In this document: positions 46,070 through 54,794 of the stretch, in pieces
Layout: every line of letters begins with the position of its first letter
How positions within the stretch are numbered: position 1 is the first letter of the stretch
Source: Aureimonas sp. Leaf427
GTDB lineage: Bacteria > Pseudomonadota > Alphaproteobacteria > Rhizobiales > Rhizobiaceae
DNA: 64,000 nucleotides
Direction of reading: 5' to 3'
Assembly: GCF_001425485.1 (NCBI RefSeq)
Contig: NZ_LMQW01000053.1
Location: 1,312 to 65,311 of the forward strand
The notes under the pieces: generated by a model
What the model was told of the DNA's origin: nothing
The model's input: only the letters and a program-made list of their open reading frames with translations
The model's database searches: none
Position numbers and translations under genes: made by a program

Positions 46070-47956
46070 ATGACCGCCCACCCTCGCGCCGTCCTCTCCT
46101 CCCGATCCCCTGCCGGCCGATCCTCTGCCGGCGACGGCGCCTTCCGCGCGGACGAGCTGCCCAGCTGGAACCTCTCCGACCTATATGCGGGCATGGACTC
46201 CCCGGAGATCGCGGCCGATCTCGCCAGAAGCGCCGAACTGGCCAGCGCCTTCCAGCAGCGCTGGCGCGGCAATCTCGAGACCGAAGTGGCGCTGCCGGGC
46301 GGGGGCGGGCTTGCCGAGGCCGTTCGCGCCTTCGAGGGCCTGGAGGAAATCCTCGGCCGGCTCATCTCCTATGCCGGTCTCGTCTATTCCGGCGACACGT
46401 CCGATCCCGAGCGCGCCAAGTTCTACGGCGACATTCAGGGCCGGATCACCGACATCTCGTCCAAGCTCCTGTTCTTCGCGCTGGAGCTGAACCGGCTGGA
46501 CGACGCCGCCATCGACCGCGCCATGGCCGAAAGCGCGGAGCTTGCCCGCTACCGGCCGTGGATCGTCGATCTGCGCAAGGACAAGCCCCATCAGCTGGAG
46601 GACCGCGTGGAGGAGCTCTTCCACGAGAAGTCGATCACCGGCCATGGCGCCTGGAACCGGCTCTTCGACGAGACGATGACGGCGCTGCGCTTCGAGGTGG
46701 ACGGGGAGGAACTGGCGCTGGAGGAGACGCTGAACCTTCTTCAGGATGCGAACCGCGCCCGTCGCAAGGCGGCGGCTGCGGCTCTCGCCCGGACCTTCGG
46801 CGAGAACCTTCGCACCTTCACGCTGATCACCAACACGCTCGCCAAGGACAAGGAGATCTCCGATCGCTGGCGCGGCTTCTCCGACGTCGCGGAGAGCCGG
46901 CATCTGGCAAACCGCGTGGAGCCGGCCGTGGTCGATGCGCTGGCCAAGGCGGTGGCCGAGGCCTATCCGGCCATTTCCCACCGCTACTATGCGATGAAGG
47001 CCAAGTGGCTGGGGCTGGAGATGCTGGAGGTCTGGGACCGCAACGCGCCCCTGCCGGACAGCCAGCGCCGCGACATTTCCTGGGCCGAGGCGCGCCGGAC
47101 GGTGATCTCGGCCTATGCCGGCTTCTCGCCCGAGATGGCCGAGATCGCGGAGCGCTTCTTCGACCGGAACTGGATCGACGCGGGCGTGCGGCCGGGCAAG
47201 TCGCCCGGCGCCTTCGCGCATCCGACCGTGCCCTCGGTGCACCCCTACGTGCTGCTCAACTATCTCGGCAAGCCGCGGGACGTGATGACGCTCGCCCACG
47301 AGCTCGGCCATGGAGTGCATCAGGTTCTGGCGGGGCCGCAGGGCGCCCTGATGGCGCCGACGCCGCTGACGCTGGCCGAGACGGCCTCCGTCTTCGGCGA
47401 GATGCTGACCTTCCGCTCGCTGCTCGACGCGACGACGACCAAGGCCGAGCGCCGCACGCTGCTCGCCTCGAAGGTGGAGGACATGATCAACACGGTCGTG
47501 CGCCAGATCGCCTTCTACAATTTCGAGCGGCGTCTGCACGAGGAGCGGCGGGGCGGCGAGCTGACGGCCGAGCGGATCGGCGAGATCTGGCTGTCGGTCC
47601 AGGCCGAGAGTCTGGGTCCCTCCGTCAATCTCGCGCCGGGAGCCTTCGGTCCCCAGCATGCAGGTCCCGGCTACGAGACCTACTGGACCTACGTCCCGCA
47701 CTTCATTCACTCGCCGTTCTACGTCTACGCCTATGCGTTCGGCGATTGCCTCGTGAATTCGCTCTACGCGGTCTACCAGAACTCGGAAGCGGGCTTTCAG
47801 CAGAAATACTTTGCTATGCTGAAAGCAGGTGGAACGAAGCATCATTCCGAACTTCTGGCGCCGTTCGGGCTGGATGCTTCCGATCCGTCCTTCTGGTCGA
47901 AAGGTCTTTCGGTCATTTCCGGCTTCATCGACGAGCTGGAAACGCTGTCGGACTGA
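46070..47956 (+). CDS. pepF: Oligoendopeptidase F, M3 family
   Basis: A 628-residue cytosolic zinc metallopeptidase that degrades short peptides. The zinc-site HEXXH motif is in LAHELGHGVHQVL (H about 410-414), with the third ligand Glu in ETASVFGEM. The N-terminal helical part (about 25-200) is typical of the F subfamily. The ATG at 46070 follows GGAG (46058-46061) and starts the conserved region after a short Ser/Arg-rich tail; an in-frame upstream frame to 45965 has no ribosome-binding site. Length matches the family. Confidence 0.92.
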   Translation: MTAHPRAVLSSRSPAGRSSAGDGAFRADELPSWNLSDLYAGMDSPEIAADLARSAELASAFQQRWRGNLETEVALPGGGGLAEAVRAFEGLEEILGRLISYAGLVYSGDTSDPERAKFYGDIQGRITDISSKLLFFALELNRLDDAAIDRAMAESAELARYRPWIVDLRKDKPHQLEDRVEELFHEKSITGHGAWNRLFDETMTALRFEVDGEELALEETLNLLQDANRARRKAAAAALARTFGENLRTFTLITNTLAKDKEISDRWRGFSDVAESRHLANRVEPAVVDALAKAVAEAYPAISHRYYAMKAKWLGLEMLEVWDRNAPLPDSQRRDISWAEARRTVISAYAGFSPEMAEIAERFFDRNWIDAGVRPGKSPGAFAHPTVPSVHPYVLLNYLGKPRDVMTLAHELGHGVHQVLAGPQGALMAPTPLTLAETASVFGEMLTFRSLLDATTTKAERRTLLASKVEDMINTVVRQIAFYNFERRLHEERRGGELTAERIGEIWLSVQAESLGPSVNLAPGAFGPQHAGPGYETYWTYVPHFIHSPFYVYAYAFGDCLVNSLYAVYQNSEAGFQQKYFAMLKAGGTKHHSELLAPFGLDASDPSFWSKGLSVISGFIDELETLSD

Positions 47957-48206
47957 GCCGAACGTGGCCTTTTCGCCCGGCAGCGCGATGCCGGGCGTGT
48001 GCGCCGCGGCGAAAACGGTGGATCGCCCGGCCGTTTCGCGGAGCCGGGGAAAAGCGAAGCGCCACAAATGGTTCTAGCCTCTTTGTGACAGCATTCCGAC
48101 GGTCCCACGGCGGCTGTTCACGCCCCCGACGGGCTGCCATCGCTTGGAAGAACTAGTGCCTCCGCGCGTTATGCTGTAGCTGAACCATTGACCTTCTTCG
48201 TGCATG

Positions 48207-48236
48207 GCGGCGCCTTTCAACGGCGCCGCTGAAAGG
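48207..48236 (+). promoter_or_regulatory. Leader hairpin facing the hss ribosome-binding site
   Basis: A perfect 8-bp hairpin GCGGCGCC-TTTCAAC-GGCGCCGC (48207-48229) lies just before the ribosome-binding region TGAAAGGAAC. CCTTTCA (48213-48219), made of the loop and the two stem bases before it, is exactly complementary to TGAAAGG (48230-48236). The hairpin and this pairing cannot both form fully, so the leader could switch access of the ribosome to hss. No ligand or regulator is implied by the sequence alone. Confidence 0.45.
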
Positions 48237-48246
48237 AACTTGCATC

Positions 48247-49692
48247 ATGACCACCGAAACCCACCCGATCCATGGCGTCATCACCGGCCCTATCGTGATG
48301 ATCGGCTTCGGCTCCGTGGGGCGCGGCACGCTGCCTCTGATCGAGCGCCATTTCGAGTTCGATCGCTCGCGCGTGACCGTGATCGATCCGGTCGGCGACC
48401 ATCGCGCCCTCGTGGAGGAGCGCGGCTTCACCTTCGTGCAGAAGGCGCTGACCAAGAAGAACTATCAGGAGGTCCTCGCTCCGCTTCTCACTGAGGGCGG
48501 CGGGCAGGGCTTCTGCGTCAACCTTTCGGTCGACACCGGCTCGGTGGACATTCTCGGCCTCTGCCGCGAGCAGGGCGCGCTCTATATCGACACGGTCATC
48601 GAGCCCTGGCTCGGCTTCTACTTCGACGAAGCCCTGTCGAACGGTGACCGCACGAACTTCGCGCTCCGCCGCACGCTCCTGAAGGAGCGCAAGCGCCATC
48701 CGGGCGGCGCGACCGCCGTGTCCTGCTGCGGCGCCAATCCCGGCATGGTCTCCTGGATGGTCAAGCAGGCCCTGCTCGACGTCGCTCGCGACACCGGCCA
48801 CGACGTCGAGGCGCCCGCCATCGGCGATCGCGAGGGCTGGGCGAAGCTCATGAAGAAAGTCGGCGTCAAGGGCGTCCACGTCGCCGAGCGCGACACGCAG
48901 CGCGCCCGCAGCCCCAAGCCCTACGGCGTCTTCTGGAACACCTGGTCGGTGGAGGGCTTCATCTCCGAGGGCATGCAGCCGGCCGAACTCGGCTGGGGAA
49001 CGCACGAGACCTGGAAGCCGAAGAACGCGCGCGGCCACAAGAAGGACGACGGGCTCGGCCTCTACCTGGAGCAGCCGGGCGGCGACACGCGCGTGCGCAC
49101 CTGGTGCCCGACGCATGGCGCGCAGTTCGGCCTGCTCGTTACGCACAACGAGGCGCTCTCGATTTCGGACTACTTCACCGTCCGCGACAAGCATGACGAG
49201 GTCGTCTACCGCCCGACGTGCCACTACGCCTACCACCCCTGCAACGATGCGATTCTCTCATTGCACGAGCTCTTCGGGGCGGCCGGGCGCATCCAGCCGC
49301 ACCACCACGTCCTGTCGGAGGGCGAGATCCTCGACGGCGGGGACGAGCTCGGCGTCCTTCTCTATGGCCACGATCGCAATGCCTACTGGTACGGCTCGCA
49401 GCTAACCGTCGAAGAGGCCCGCGAGCTGGCGCCGCATCAGAACGCGACGGGGCTGCAGGTTTCGTCCGCGGTTCTGGCCGGCATGGTCTGGGCGCTGGAG
49501 AACCCGGAGGCGGGGATCGTCGAGGCCGACGAGATGGACTTCCGCCGCTGCCTCGAGGTCCAGCGTCCCTATCTCGGCAAGGTCTCCGGCACCTATACGG
49601 ACTGGACGCCGCTGCAGGACCGGCCGGGCCTTTTCGAGGAGGATCTCGACCGCAAGGACCCCTGGCAGTTCCGCAACATCCTCGTGCGCTGA
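48247..49692 (+). CDS. hss: Homospermidine synthase
   Basis: A 481-residue NAD-dependent enzyme that makes sym-homospermidine from putrescine (or spermidine plus putrescine), the main long polyamine of many rhizobia. The Rossmann motif is GFGSVGRGTLP (20-30), and the family blocks CCGANPGMVSWMVKQALLDVA and SAVLAGMVWALENPEAGIVEADEMD are conserved. Length and start (MTTETHPIHGVITGPIVMIGFG) match alphaproteobacterial homologues. The ATG is preceded by AAGGAAC, which is placed next to a hairpin that may regulate its access. Single-gene unit. Confidence 0.94.
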   Translation: MTTETHPIHGVITGPIVMIGFGSVGRGTLPLIERHFEFDRSRVTVIDPVGDHRALVEERGFTFVQKALTKKNYQEVLAPLLTEGGGQGFCVNLSVDTGSVDILGLCREQGALYIDTVIEPWLGFYFDEALSNGDRTNFALRRTLLKERKRHPGGATAVSCCGANPGMVSWMVKQALLDVARDTGHDVEAPAIGDREGWAKLMKKVGVKGVHVAERDTQRARSPKPYGVFWNTWSVEGFISEGMQPAELGWGTHETWKPKNARGHKKDDGLGLYLEQPGGDTRVRTWCPTHGAQFGLLVTHNEALSISDYFTVRDKHDEVVYRPTCHYAYHPCNDAILSLHELFGAAGRIQPHHHVLSEGEILDGGDELGVLLYGHDRNAYWYGSQLTVEEARELAPHQNATGLQVSSAVLAGMVWALENPEAGIVEADEMDFRRCLEVQRPYLGKVSGTYTDWTPLQDRPGLFEEDLDRKDPWQFRNILVR

Positions 49693-49898
49693 GCGAGTCT
49701 TCCGGGGAGCGCCGCGCAGCGGTGATTCCCCGGCGACGGGCCGGTTCCGCCGACGATTTTCGTGGCCGGGAACCGATCTCGGGGTGTTTTCGGGGGATGA
49801 CCTCCAATTTCGGCTTTGAATGGAAGGGGATGACTGGTCAATCCGTCGTGATGCCCTAGTGTCGTCTTTCGGCGACAGTAGCGTCTTGAGGAGCCGGG

Positions 49899-50357
49899 AT
49901 GAACGATCTCCACGAGGGGGCCGACCGGAAGCGGGCCGTGCTGAAGGAAGTGATGGATGCGGCGCTGTCCGGGCGCCCCGGGCCGGTGACGCGCCATTTC
50001 GCGCCCGGCGCGATCGTTCGACACCGCAGCAATGCCGGCATCATCGACGCCCCCTGGTACGACCGGATGGAGGGCGAGTTCCGCCTGAACGGCGAGAACG
50101 AGGCCAAGACCCATTTCGAGGAGCTGATGCGCCGCGCGGCCTACATTTCTTACGAAGATCGCGGCATCATCGTCGAGGACGATCAGGCCGCCAGCCGCTG
50201 CGACTGGACGCGCCGGGACGAGCGGGACGGTTCGCTCGTGATGGGAACGACCATGTACTGGTTCGGCTTCACCAGCGATCTGCGCATCCGCTCCATCGAG
50301 ACGATCAGCTCCATCCACTCCGTGATTCCCGCCGATAACGGGCGCAGCGTCGTCTGA
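49899..50357 (+). CDS. NTF2-like / SnoaL-like domain protein
   Basis: A 152-residue cytoplasmic protein with the cone-shaped NTF2-like fold judged from the pattern: helix-rich start, then VTRHFAPGAIVRHRSNAGIIDAPWYDR and strand pattern ending RDGSLVMGTTMYWFGFTSDLRIRSIETISSIHSV. Such domains act as small-molecule enzymes or binding scaffolds. Nothing in the sequence names a substrate. The ATG at 49899 follows GAGGAG (49889-49894), which favours this frame over an overlapping 172-residue frame in another register. Confidence 0.75.
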   Translation: MNDLHEGADRKRAVLKEVMDAALSGRPGPVTRHFAPGAIVRHRSNAGIIDAPWYDRMEGEFRLNGENEAKTHFEELMRRAAYISYEDRGIIVEDDQAASRCDWTRRDERDGSLVMGTTMYWFGFTSDLRIRSIETISSIHSVIPADNGRSVV

Positions 50358-50573
50358 GATCGACGGCCGAGGCGCCGCTCCATCCGGCGGCGGAGGCCGT
50401 GCGGCTATCTCGATCGCGTCGAAGGCGGAAGCCCTTCACGGACGGGATGGGCGCAAGCGATTTTCGATGGCGCATCGTGTAAGGCTTGCTTGCGGCGTAT
50501 TGCGGTGCATCTTGTCTGTCGAACGAGAACGCGACCCCGCTCTCTCCCATTTCCATCCGACATAAGGCCTCCC

Positions 50574-50954
50574 ATGCGTCCCCTCATCCGCATCGCGATC
50601 CTCTCGCTCGCCGCCCTCTCGCTCGGCGCCTGCCAGACGGGAACGCGCGAGGCATCGATCGCGCCCGTCGCAGAGGCCAAGCCCCGCGGCATCGAGGGCC
50701 GCTGGAACTCGATCGGCGGGCCGATCGCCTACAATGCGAACTTCAACGGCGGCCGCTTCTCCTCGGTCGAGGCCAATACGGGCGCGGTTCTGGCCGAGGG
50801 CACCTACATCAATCTCGGGCCCGGCCAGGTCTCGATCGACTACACGTCGAAGGCGCGGGGCCTTCGCGTGGCGGCCAACTGCAACCAGGTCGAGCCGAAC
50901 CGGCTGGCCTGCGCCTCCTCGAACGGAAACCGCTTCGAGTTCACGCGGACCTGA
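50574..50954 (+). CDS. omp10: Omp10-like outer-membrane lipoprotein
   Basis: A 126-residue lipoprotein: signal peptide MRPLIRIAILSLAALSLGAC with a lipobox LGAC (Cys20), then IEGRWNSIGGPIAYNANFNGGRF and AEGTYINLGPGQVSIDYTS and ANCNQVEPNRLACASSNGNRFEFTR. This layout matches Brucella Omp10, a surface lipoprotein of unknown function. The two cysteines in the mature part (ANC, LAC) may form a disulfide. The ATG at 50574 has AAGGCC nearby and starts the signal peptide; an upstream frame to 50490 was rejected. Single gene. Confidence 0.88.
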   Translation: MRPLIRIAILSLAALSLGACQTGTREASIAPVAEAKPRGIEGRWNSIGGPIAYNANFNGGRFSSVEANTGAVLAEGTYINLGPGQVSIDYTSKARGLRVAANCNQVEPNRLACASSNGNRFEFTRT

Positions 50955-51010
50955 TCGGCCGCGCCGCGCGGCGCGACCTTCCTCCGCGTTTCTAACTCGC
51001 TTCATTCGGC

Positions 51011-51035
51011 CTATATCGTGCTGGAATCGTTCCAG
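51011..51035 (+). promoter_or_regulatory. hemH promoter with Irr-like box
   Basis: CTATAT at 51011-51016 is an alphaproteobacterial -10 element. Directly after it lies the palindrome CTGGAA-TCG-TTCCAG (51021-51035), which fits the core GAA-YNR-TTC of rhizobial Irr boxes and covers the expected transcription start near 51023. A site there would repress transcription, as Irr does for heme genes under iron limitation (known family behaviour). No good -35 was seen. Confidence 0.5.
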
Positions 51036-51090
51036 AGCGGCACCGCGACAGACCGTGGTGCCGCCGATGCATGCCGAAGGACAAGACGCG

Positions 51091-52152
51091 ATGAACGCCC
51101 ATGCGCCGCTCGACGCCAACCGCGCCACCGGTCCCCTGCCGGTGGGCCATCCCCGGGTCCTCGCGCGCAAGGTCGGCGTCCTCCTCGTCAATCTCGGCAC
51201 GCCCGACGGCACGACCTATCGCCCGATGCGGCGCTACCTGAAGGAGTTCCTCTCCGACAAGCGCGTGATCGAATGGCCGCGCGCGGCCTGGTATCCGATC
51301 CTCTACGGCATCGTCCTCAACACGCGGCCGACGAAATCGGGCAAGGCCTATGCCTCGATCTGGAACAAGGAGCGCAACGAATCGCCGCTGCGCACCTTCA
51401 CCCGAGCCCAGGGCGAGAAGCTCGGCATCAGGCTGGCCGGCGAGCCGGAGATCGTGGTCGACTGGGCGATGCGCTACGGCAAGCCCTCGATCGCCGAGCG
51501 CACGGATGCGCTGATCGAGGCGGGCTGCGACCGCATTCTCGTCTATCCGCTCTATCCGCAATATGCCGCGTCCACGACGGCGACCGTCAACGACGCCTTC
51601 TTCCGCCACATGCTGACCAAGCGCTGGATGCCGGCGGTGCGCACCGTGCCGGCCTATCACGACGACCCCACCTATATCGACGCGCTCGCCCGCTCGATCG
51701 AGACGCACCTGGCCGGTCTCGACTACGAGCCCGAGCGCGTGATCGCCTCCTATCACGGCATTCCGCAGAGCTACTTCCGCAAGGGCGATCCCTATCACTG
51801 CCACTGCCAGAAGACCTCGCGCCTGCTGGAGCAGCGGCTCGGCTGGGAAAAGGGGCGCTTCATGACGACCTTCCAGTCGCGCTTCGGCCCCGAGGAGTGG
51901 CTGCAGCCCTACACGGACAAGACCGTGGAGGCGCTGGCGAAGGAGGGCGTGAAGCGGATCGCGGTGCTCAATCCCGGCTTCGTGTCCGACTGTCTGGAAA
52001 CGCTGGAGGAGATCGCGGAGGAGGCCGGCGAGATCTTTCTGCACAATGGCGGCGAGAAGTTCAGCCATATCCCTTGCCTCAACGACAGCGAGGAGGGCAT
52101 GGACGTGATCGAGACGGTGGTGCGGCGCGAGCTGAAGGGCTGGGTCAGCTAA
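51091..52152 (+). CDS. hemH: Ferrochelatase
   Basis: A 353-residue enzyme that inserts Fe2+ into protoporphyrin IX, the last step of heme synthesis, at the inner membrane. The metal-site His is in VIASYHGIPQSYFRKGDPYHCHCQKTSR and the Glu loop and signature are GFVSDCLETLEEIAEE and CLNDSEEGMDVIE. The start ATG 51091 has AAGGA ten bases upstream; an in-frame ATG at 51067 is possible but less well placed. The promoter carries an Irr-like box. Length is typical. Confidence 0.95.
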   Translation: MNAHAPLDANRATGPLPVGHPRVLARKVGVLLVNLGTPDGTTYRPMRRYLKEFLSDKRVIEWPRAAWYPILYGIVLNTRPTKSGKAYASIWNKERNESPLRTFTRAQGEKLGIRLAGEPEIVVDWAMRYGKPSIAERTDALIEAGCDRILVYPLYPQYAASTTATVNDAFFRHMLTKRWMPAVRTVPAYHDDPTYIDALARSIETHLAGLDYEPERVIASYHGIPQSYFRKGDPYHCHCQKTSRLLEQRLGWEKGRFMTTFQSRFGPEEWLQPYTDKTVEALAKEGVKRIAVLNPGFVSDCLETLEEIAEEAGEIFLHNGGEKFSHIPCLNDSEEGMDVIETVVRRELKGWVS

Positions 52153-52281
52153 TCGTTTCGCATTTTCTCCCGTTGCGGTGCAGCGGTGTCGTTGACAGGC
52201 TCGGGCGGCGGACCGAAAGTCCCGCCGTCCGGTCCGCCGGTTCGATGCCTCAAGGCCGGTTCGTTGCCTCAAGGAATGTCC

Positions 52282-52752
52282 ATGCCTCACCGACCGTTCA
52301 GAGCCTTGTCCGCTCCGCTGTCGATTCCGCTCCTCGCCTTTCTCGGCCTTTTCGCATCGGCGCCCTTCGCGGCGACGGAGGCGCGGGCCGATTTCCGCGT
52401 CTGCAACGGCACGCAATCGCTGGTGGGCGTGGCGATCGGCTACCGGGCCGAGAGCGGCTGGACGACGGAAGGTTGGTGGCGCATTCCGGCGACGACCTGC
52501 AAGTCGATCATCGAGGGCGCGCTGTCATCGCGCTATTACTATCTCTATGCAGAAGATGCCGAGGGCCAAGGCCGCTGGGCGGGAACGACCGATCTCTGCA
52601 TCGACGAGAACGAATTCAAGATCACGGACGTCAAGGACTGTTTCGCGCGAGGCTATCAGAAGATCGGCTTCCGCGAATACGACACAGGCGAACAGGGCAG
52701 CTGGATGGTTCAGCTGACTGAAGCGCCACGCGGGGGCACGGGCACACCATGA
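52282..52752 (+). CDS. Exported DUF1036 protein
   Basis: A 156-residue protein with a signal peptide (LSAPLSIPLLAFLGLFASAPFAATEARA) and a DUF1036 domain. Domain marks are DFRVCNGTQSLVGVAIGYR, GWTTEGWWRIPATTCKSIIEG and the Cys in TDLCIDENEFKI. DUF1036 proteins are small periplasmic proteins in alphaproteobacteria and cyanobacteria with unknown function. ATG 52282 is preferred because AAGGA (52271-52275) is six bases away; ATG 52276 would sit one base from it. The stop overlaps the pyruvate kinase ATG (ATGA), so the two are co-translated. Confidence 0.82.
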   Translation: MPHRPFRALSAPLSIPLLAFLGLFASAPFAATEARADFRVCNGTQSLVGVAIGYRAESGWTTEGWWRIPATTCKSIIEGALSSRYYYLYAEDAEGQGRWAGTTDLCIDENEFKITDVKDCFARGYQKIGFREYDTGEQGSWMVQLTEAPRGGTGTP

Positions 52753-54188
52753 AACGCAATCGCCGAGTGAAGATTCTTGCAACTCTCGGCCCCGCCTCAT
52801 CCGACGAGGCGATGATCCACAAGTTGCACGAAGCAGGCGCCGACGTCTTTCGCATCAACATGAGCCACACGGATCACGACACGATGCGCGAGCTCGTGCG
52901 GCGCATCCGCTCCGTCGAGCTCTCGCTCGGCCGCCCGATCGGCATCCTCGCCGATCTCCAGGGCCCCAAGCTTCGCGTCGGCAAGTTCAAGGACGGCGCC
53001 GTGACGCTGACGCTCGGACAGGAGTTCACGCTCGACGCCGATCCGACGGACGGCGATTCCACCCGCGTCTACCTGCCCCATCCCGAAATCCTCGAAGCCG
53101 TCGAGGTCGGGCACCGGCTCCTCATCGACGACGGCCGCCTGCAGCTCGTCTGCATCGCGACCGACAAGACCTACATCCGCTGCAAGGTCGTGGCCGGCGA
53201 CAAAATCTCGAACCGCAAGGGCGTCTCGCTGCCGGATTCGACGATCGCGACCGGCGCGCTGACGGAGAAGGACCGCAAGGATCTCGACGCGGTCCTGGCG
53301 GTCGGCGACGTCGACTGGGTGGCGCTGTCCTTCATTCAGCGGCCCGAGGATCTGGCCGAGGCGCGTAAGATCGCGCGCGGGCGCGTCGCGCTCATGTCGA
53401 AGATCGAGAAGCCGCAGGCCGTCGAGCGTCTCGACGAGATCATCGAGCTGTCCGACGCCATCATGGTGGCGCGCGGCGATCTCGGCGTGGAACTGCCGCT
53501 CGAGCGCGTGCCTTCGATCCAGAAGCGTATCACGCGCGCCGCCCGCAAGGCCGGCAAGCCCGTGGTCGTCGCGACGCAGATGCTGGAATCGATGATCACG
53601 GCGCCCGTCCCGACGCGCGCCGAGGTCTCCGACGTCTCCGTCGCCGTCTACGAAGGCGCGGACGCGATCATGCTCTCGGCCGAGTCGGCCGCCGGCGCCT
53701 ATCCGGTCGAAGCCGTGCAGACGATGGACCGGATCGCGATCGAGATCGAAAAGGACCCGATCTATCCCGGCATCATCTTCGCCCAGCGCTCCGAGCCCGA
53801 CGCGACGGGTGCCGACGCCGTCTCGCTTGCCGCCCGCCAGATGGCGGAGACGCTGAAGGTCGCCGTGATCGTGACCTACACGGCCACGGGCACGACGGGC
53901 CTGCGCACGGCGCGCGAGCGCCCGCAGACGCCGATCCTGGCGCTCTCGCCGGTCCTCTCCACCGCGCGCCGGCTCTCGCTCTGCTGGGGCCTGCACTGCG
54001 TGGTGACGGAAGACGCCTACGACATCGACGCGATGATCGACACGGCCTGCCGCATCGCGGTGGAAGAGGGTTACGCCCGCGCCGGCGAGCGCGTGATCGT
54101 CACGGCCGGCGTGCCGCTGCGCATTCCGGGCTCCACCAACATGCTGCGCATCGCTCATATCGGCTCGGACGGCCTCTCGGCCGTCTGA
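52749..54188 (+). CDS. pyk: Pyruvate kinase
   Basis: A 479-residue glycolytic enzyme that makes ATP and pyruvate from phosphoenolpyruvate. Visible are ADLQGPKLRVG near the N-terminus, the active-site block SKIEKPQAVERLDEIIELSDAIMVARGDLGVELP (about 218-250), the cation/ADP region VATQMLESMITAPVPTRAEVSDV, and a full C-terminal allosteric domain. The length is usual for bacterial enzymes. It overlaps the DUF1036 gene by 4 bp and ends with a strong terminator. Confidence 0.96.
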   Translation: MKRNRRVKILATLGPASSDEAMIHKLHEAGADVFRINMSHTDHDTMRELVRRIRSVELSLGRPIGILADLQGPKLRVGKFKDGAVTLTLGQEFTLDADPTDGDSTRVYLPHPEILEAVEVGHRLLIDDGRLQLVCIATDKTYIRCKVVAGDKISNRKGVSLPDSTIATGALTEKDRKDLDAVLAVGDVDWVALSFIQRPEDLAEARKIARGRVALMSKIEKPQAVERLDEIIELSDAIMVARGDLGVELPLERVPSIQKRITRAARKAGKPVVVATQMLESMITAPVPTRAEVSDVSVAVYEGADAIMLSAESAAGAYPVEAVQTMDRIAIEIEKDPIYPGIIFAQRSEPDATGADAVSLAARQMAETLKVAVIVTYTATGTTGLRTARERPQTPILALSPVLSTARRLSLCWGLHCVVTEDAYDIDAMIDTACRIAVEEGYARAGERVIVTAGVPLRIPGSTNMLRIAHIGSDGLSAV

Positions 54189-54209
54189 TCGCAGCACTCG
54201 AAACGACGA

Positions 54210-54244
54210 AGGGCACGGCGGATGGTCTCCGCCGTGCCCTTTTT
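54210..54244 (+). terminator. Terminator after pyk
   Basis: A perfect 13-bp stem AGGGCACGGCGGA/TCCGCCGTGCCCT with a 5-nt loop and a TTTTT run, 21 bp after the pyk stop. Confidence 0.95.
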
Positions 54245-54287
54245 CATGTCCGGCGTCAGCGTCCGCCGAGGCCATGATCCGAAGAGT

Positions 54288-54605
54288 TCAGGCCGAGGCG
54301 GCCAGACCTTCGCCGACCTTCGCCAGATGCTCGGACAGGCCCTTGTCCTCGACGCGGCCGCTGATCTTGGTGGTCTTCTCCGCCAGCGAGCCGAGGAGCT
54401 TCTTGACGGCCTCGCCGTCGACCTCGTCCGCCTGCAGCTTCTTCTTCAAGGATTCCAGGTCGGAGAGGATGCCCTTCGAGCCGGAAACCTCGACCTCGGC
54501 GAGCTGCTCTTCCCAGTACTCGATCTGCGTCACCGCCGCCTTCGCCGCCATCGTCTTGAGGCCGGCGGACAGGGCATTGTCGAGCTTGGTGAAACGTACG
54601 GCCAT
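54288..54605 (-). CDS. Conserved small cytoplasmic protein of unknown function
   Basis: A 105-residue, mostly helical protein with charged residues and no cysteine, beginning MAVRFTKLDNALSAGLKTM. Heptad-like stretches (LAEVEVSGSKGILSDLESLKKKLQADEVDGEAVKKLL) suggest a coiled coil. The ATG at 54605 has GGAGAG about 8 bases upstream; the upstream ATG (54635) is less likely. It resembles a small alphaproteobacterial protein but no family name can be given. Confidence 0.65.
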   Translation of the reverse strand: MAVRFTKLDNALSAGLKTMAAKAAVTQIEYWEEQLAEVEVSGSKGILSDLESLKKKLQADEVDGEAVKKLLGSLAEKTTKISGRVEDKGLSEHLAKVGEGLAASA

Positions 54606-54794
54606 TTCGATCTCTCCGAAGTTCTGCCCGGCCATCCGAGCATTCGGGGTTCGAAACAGCGACGGCGCGCGATTGGTTCGCTCCGTTCGGCACGCTGTGG
54701 CATCATGTCTTTCGGCGCTTCCGACGGGAACGATCGCGCCTCCGACGCCCGTCGATCTCCCTGTGACCCAACAGTCAGCCCGGCCGCAGTAGCT

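Noticed and set aside
47957-48203. A speF-type polyamine riboswitch before the homospermidine synthase gene
   Set aside because: No conserved speF features were recognised; only the simple hairpin next to the SD site is supported.
49820-50338. A 172-residue frame overlapping the NTF2-like gene in another register
   Set aside because: Arg-rich shadow composition and no SD site; the 49899 frame has GAGGAG and a plausible fold pattern.
52207-52238. A 9-bp stem GGCGGACCG/CGGTCCGCC between hemH and the DUF1036 gene
   Set aside because: Lacks a T-run and sits far from the hemH stop; might be an attenuator but there is not enough to call it.
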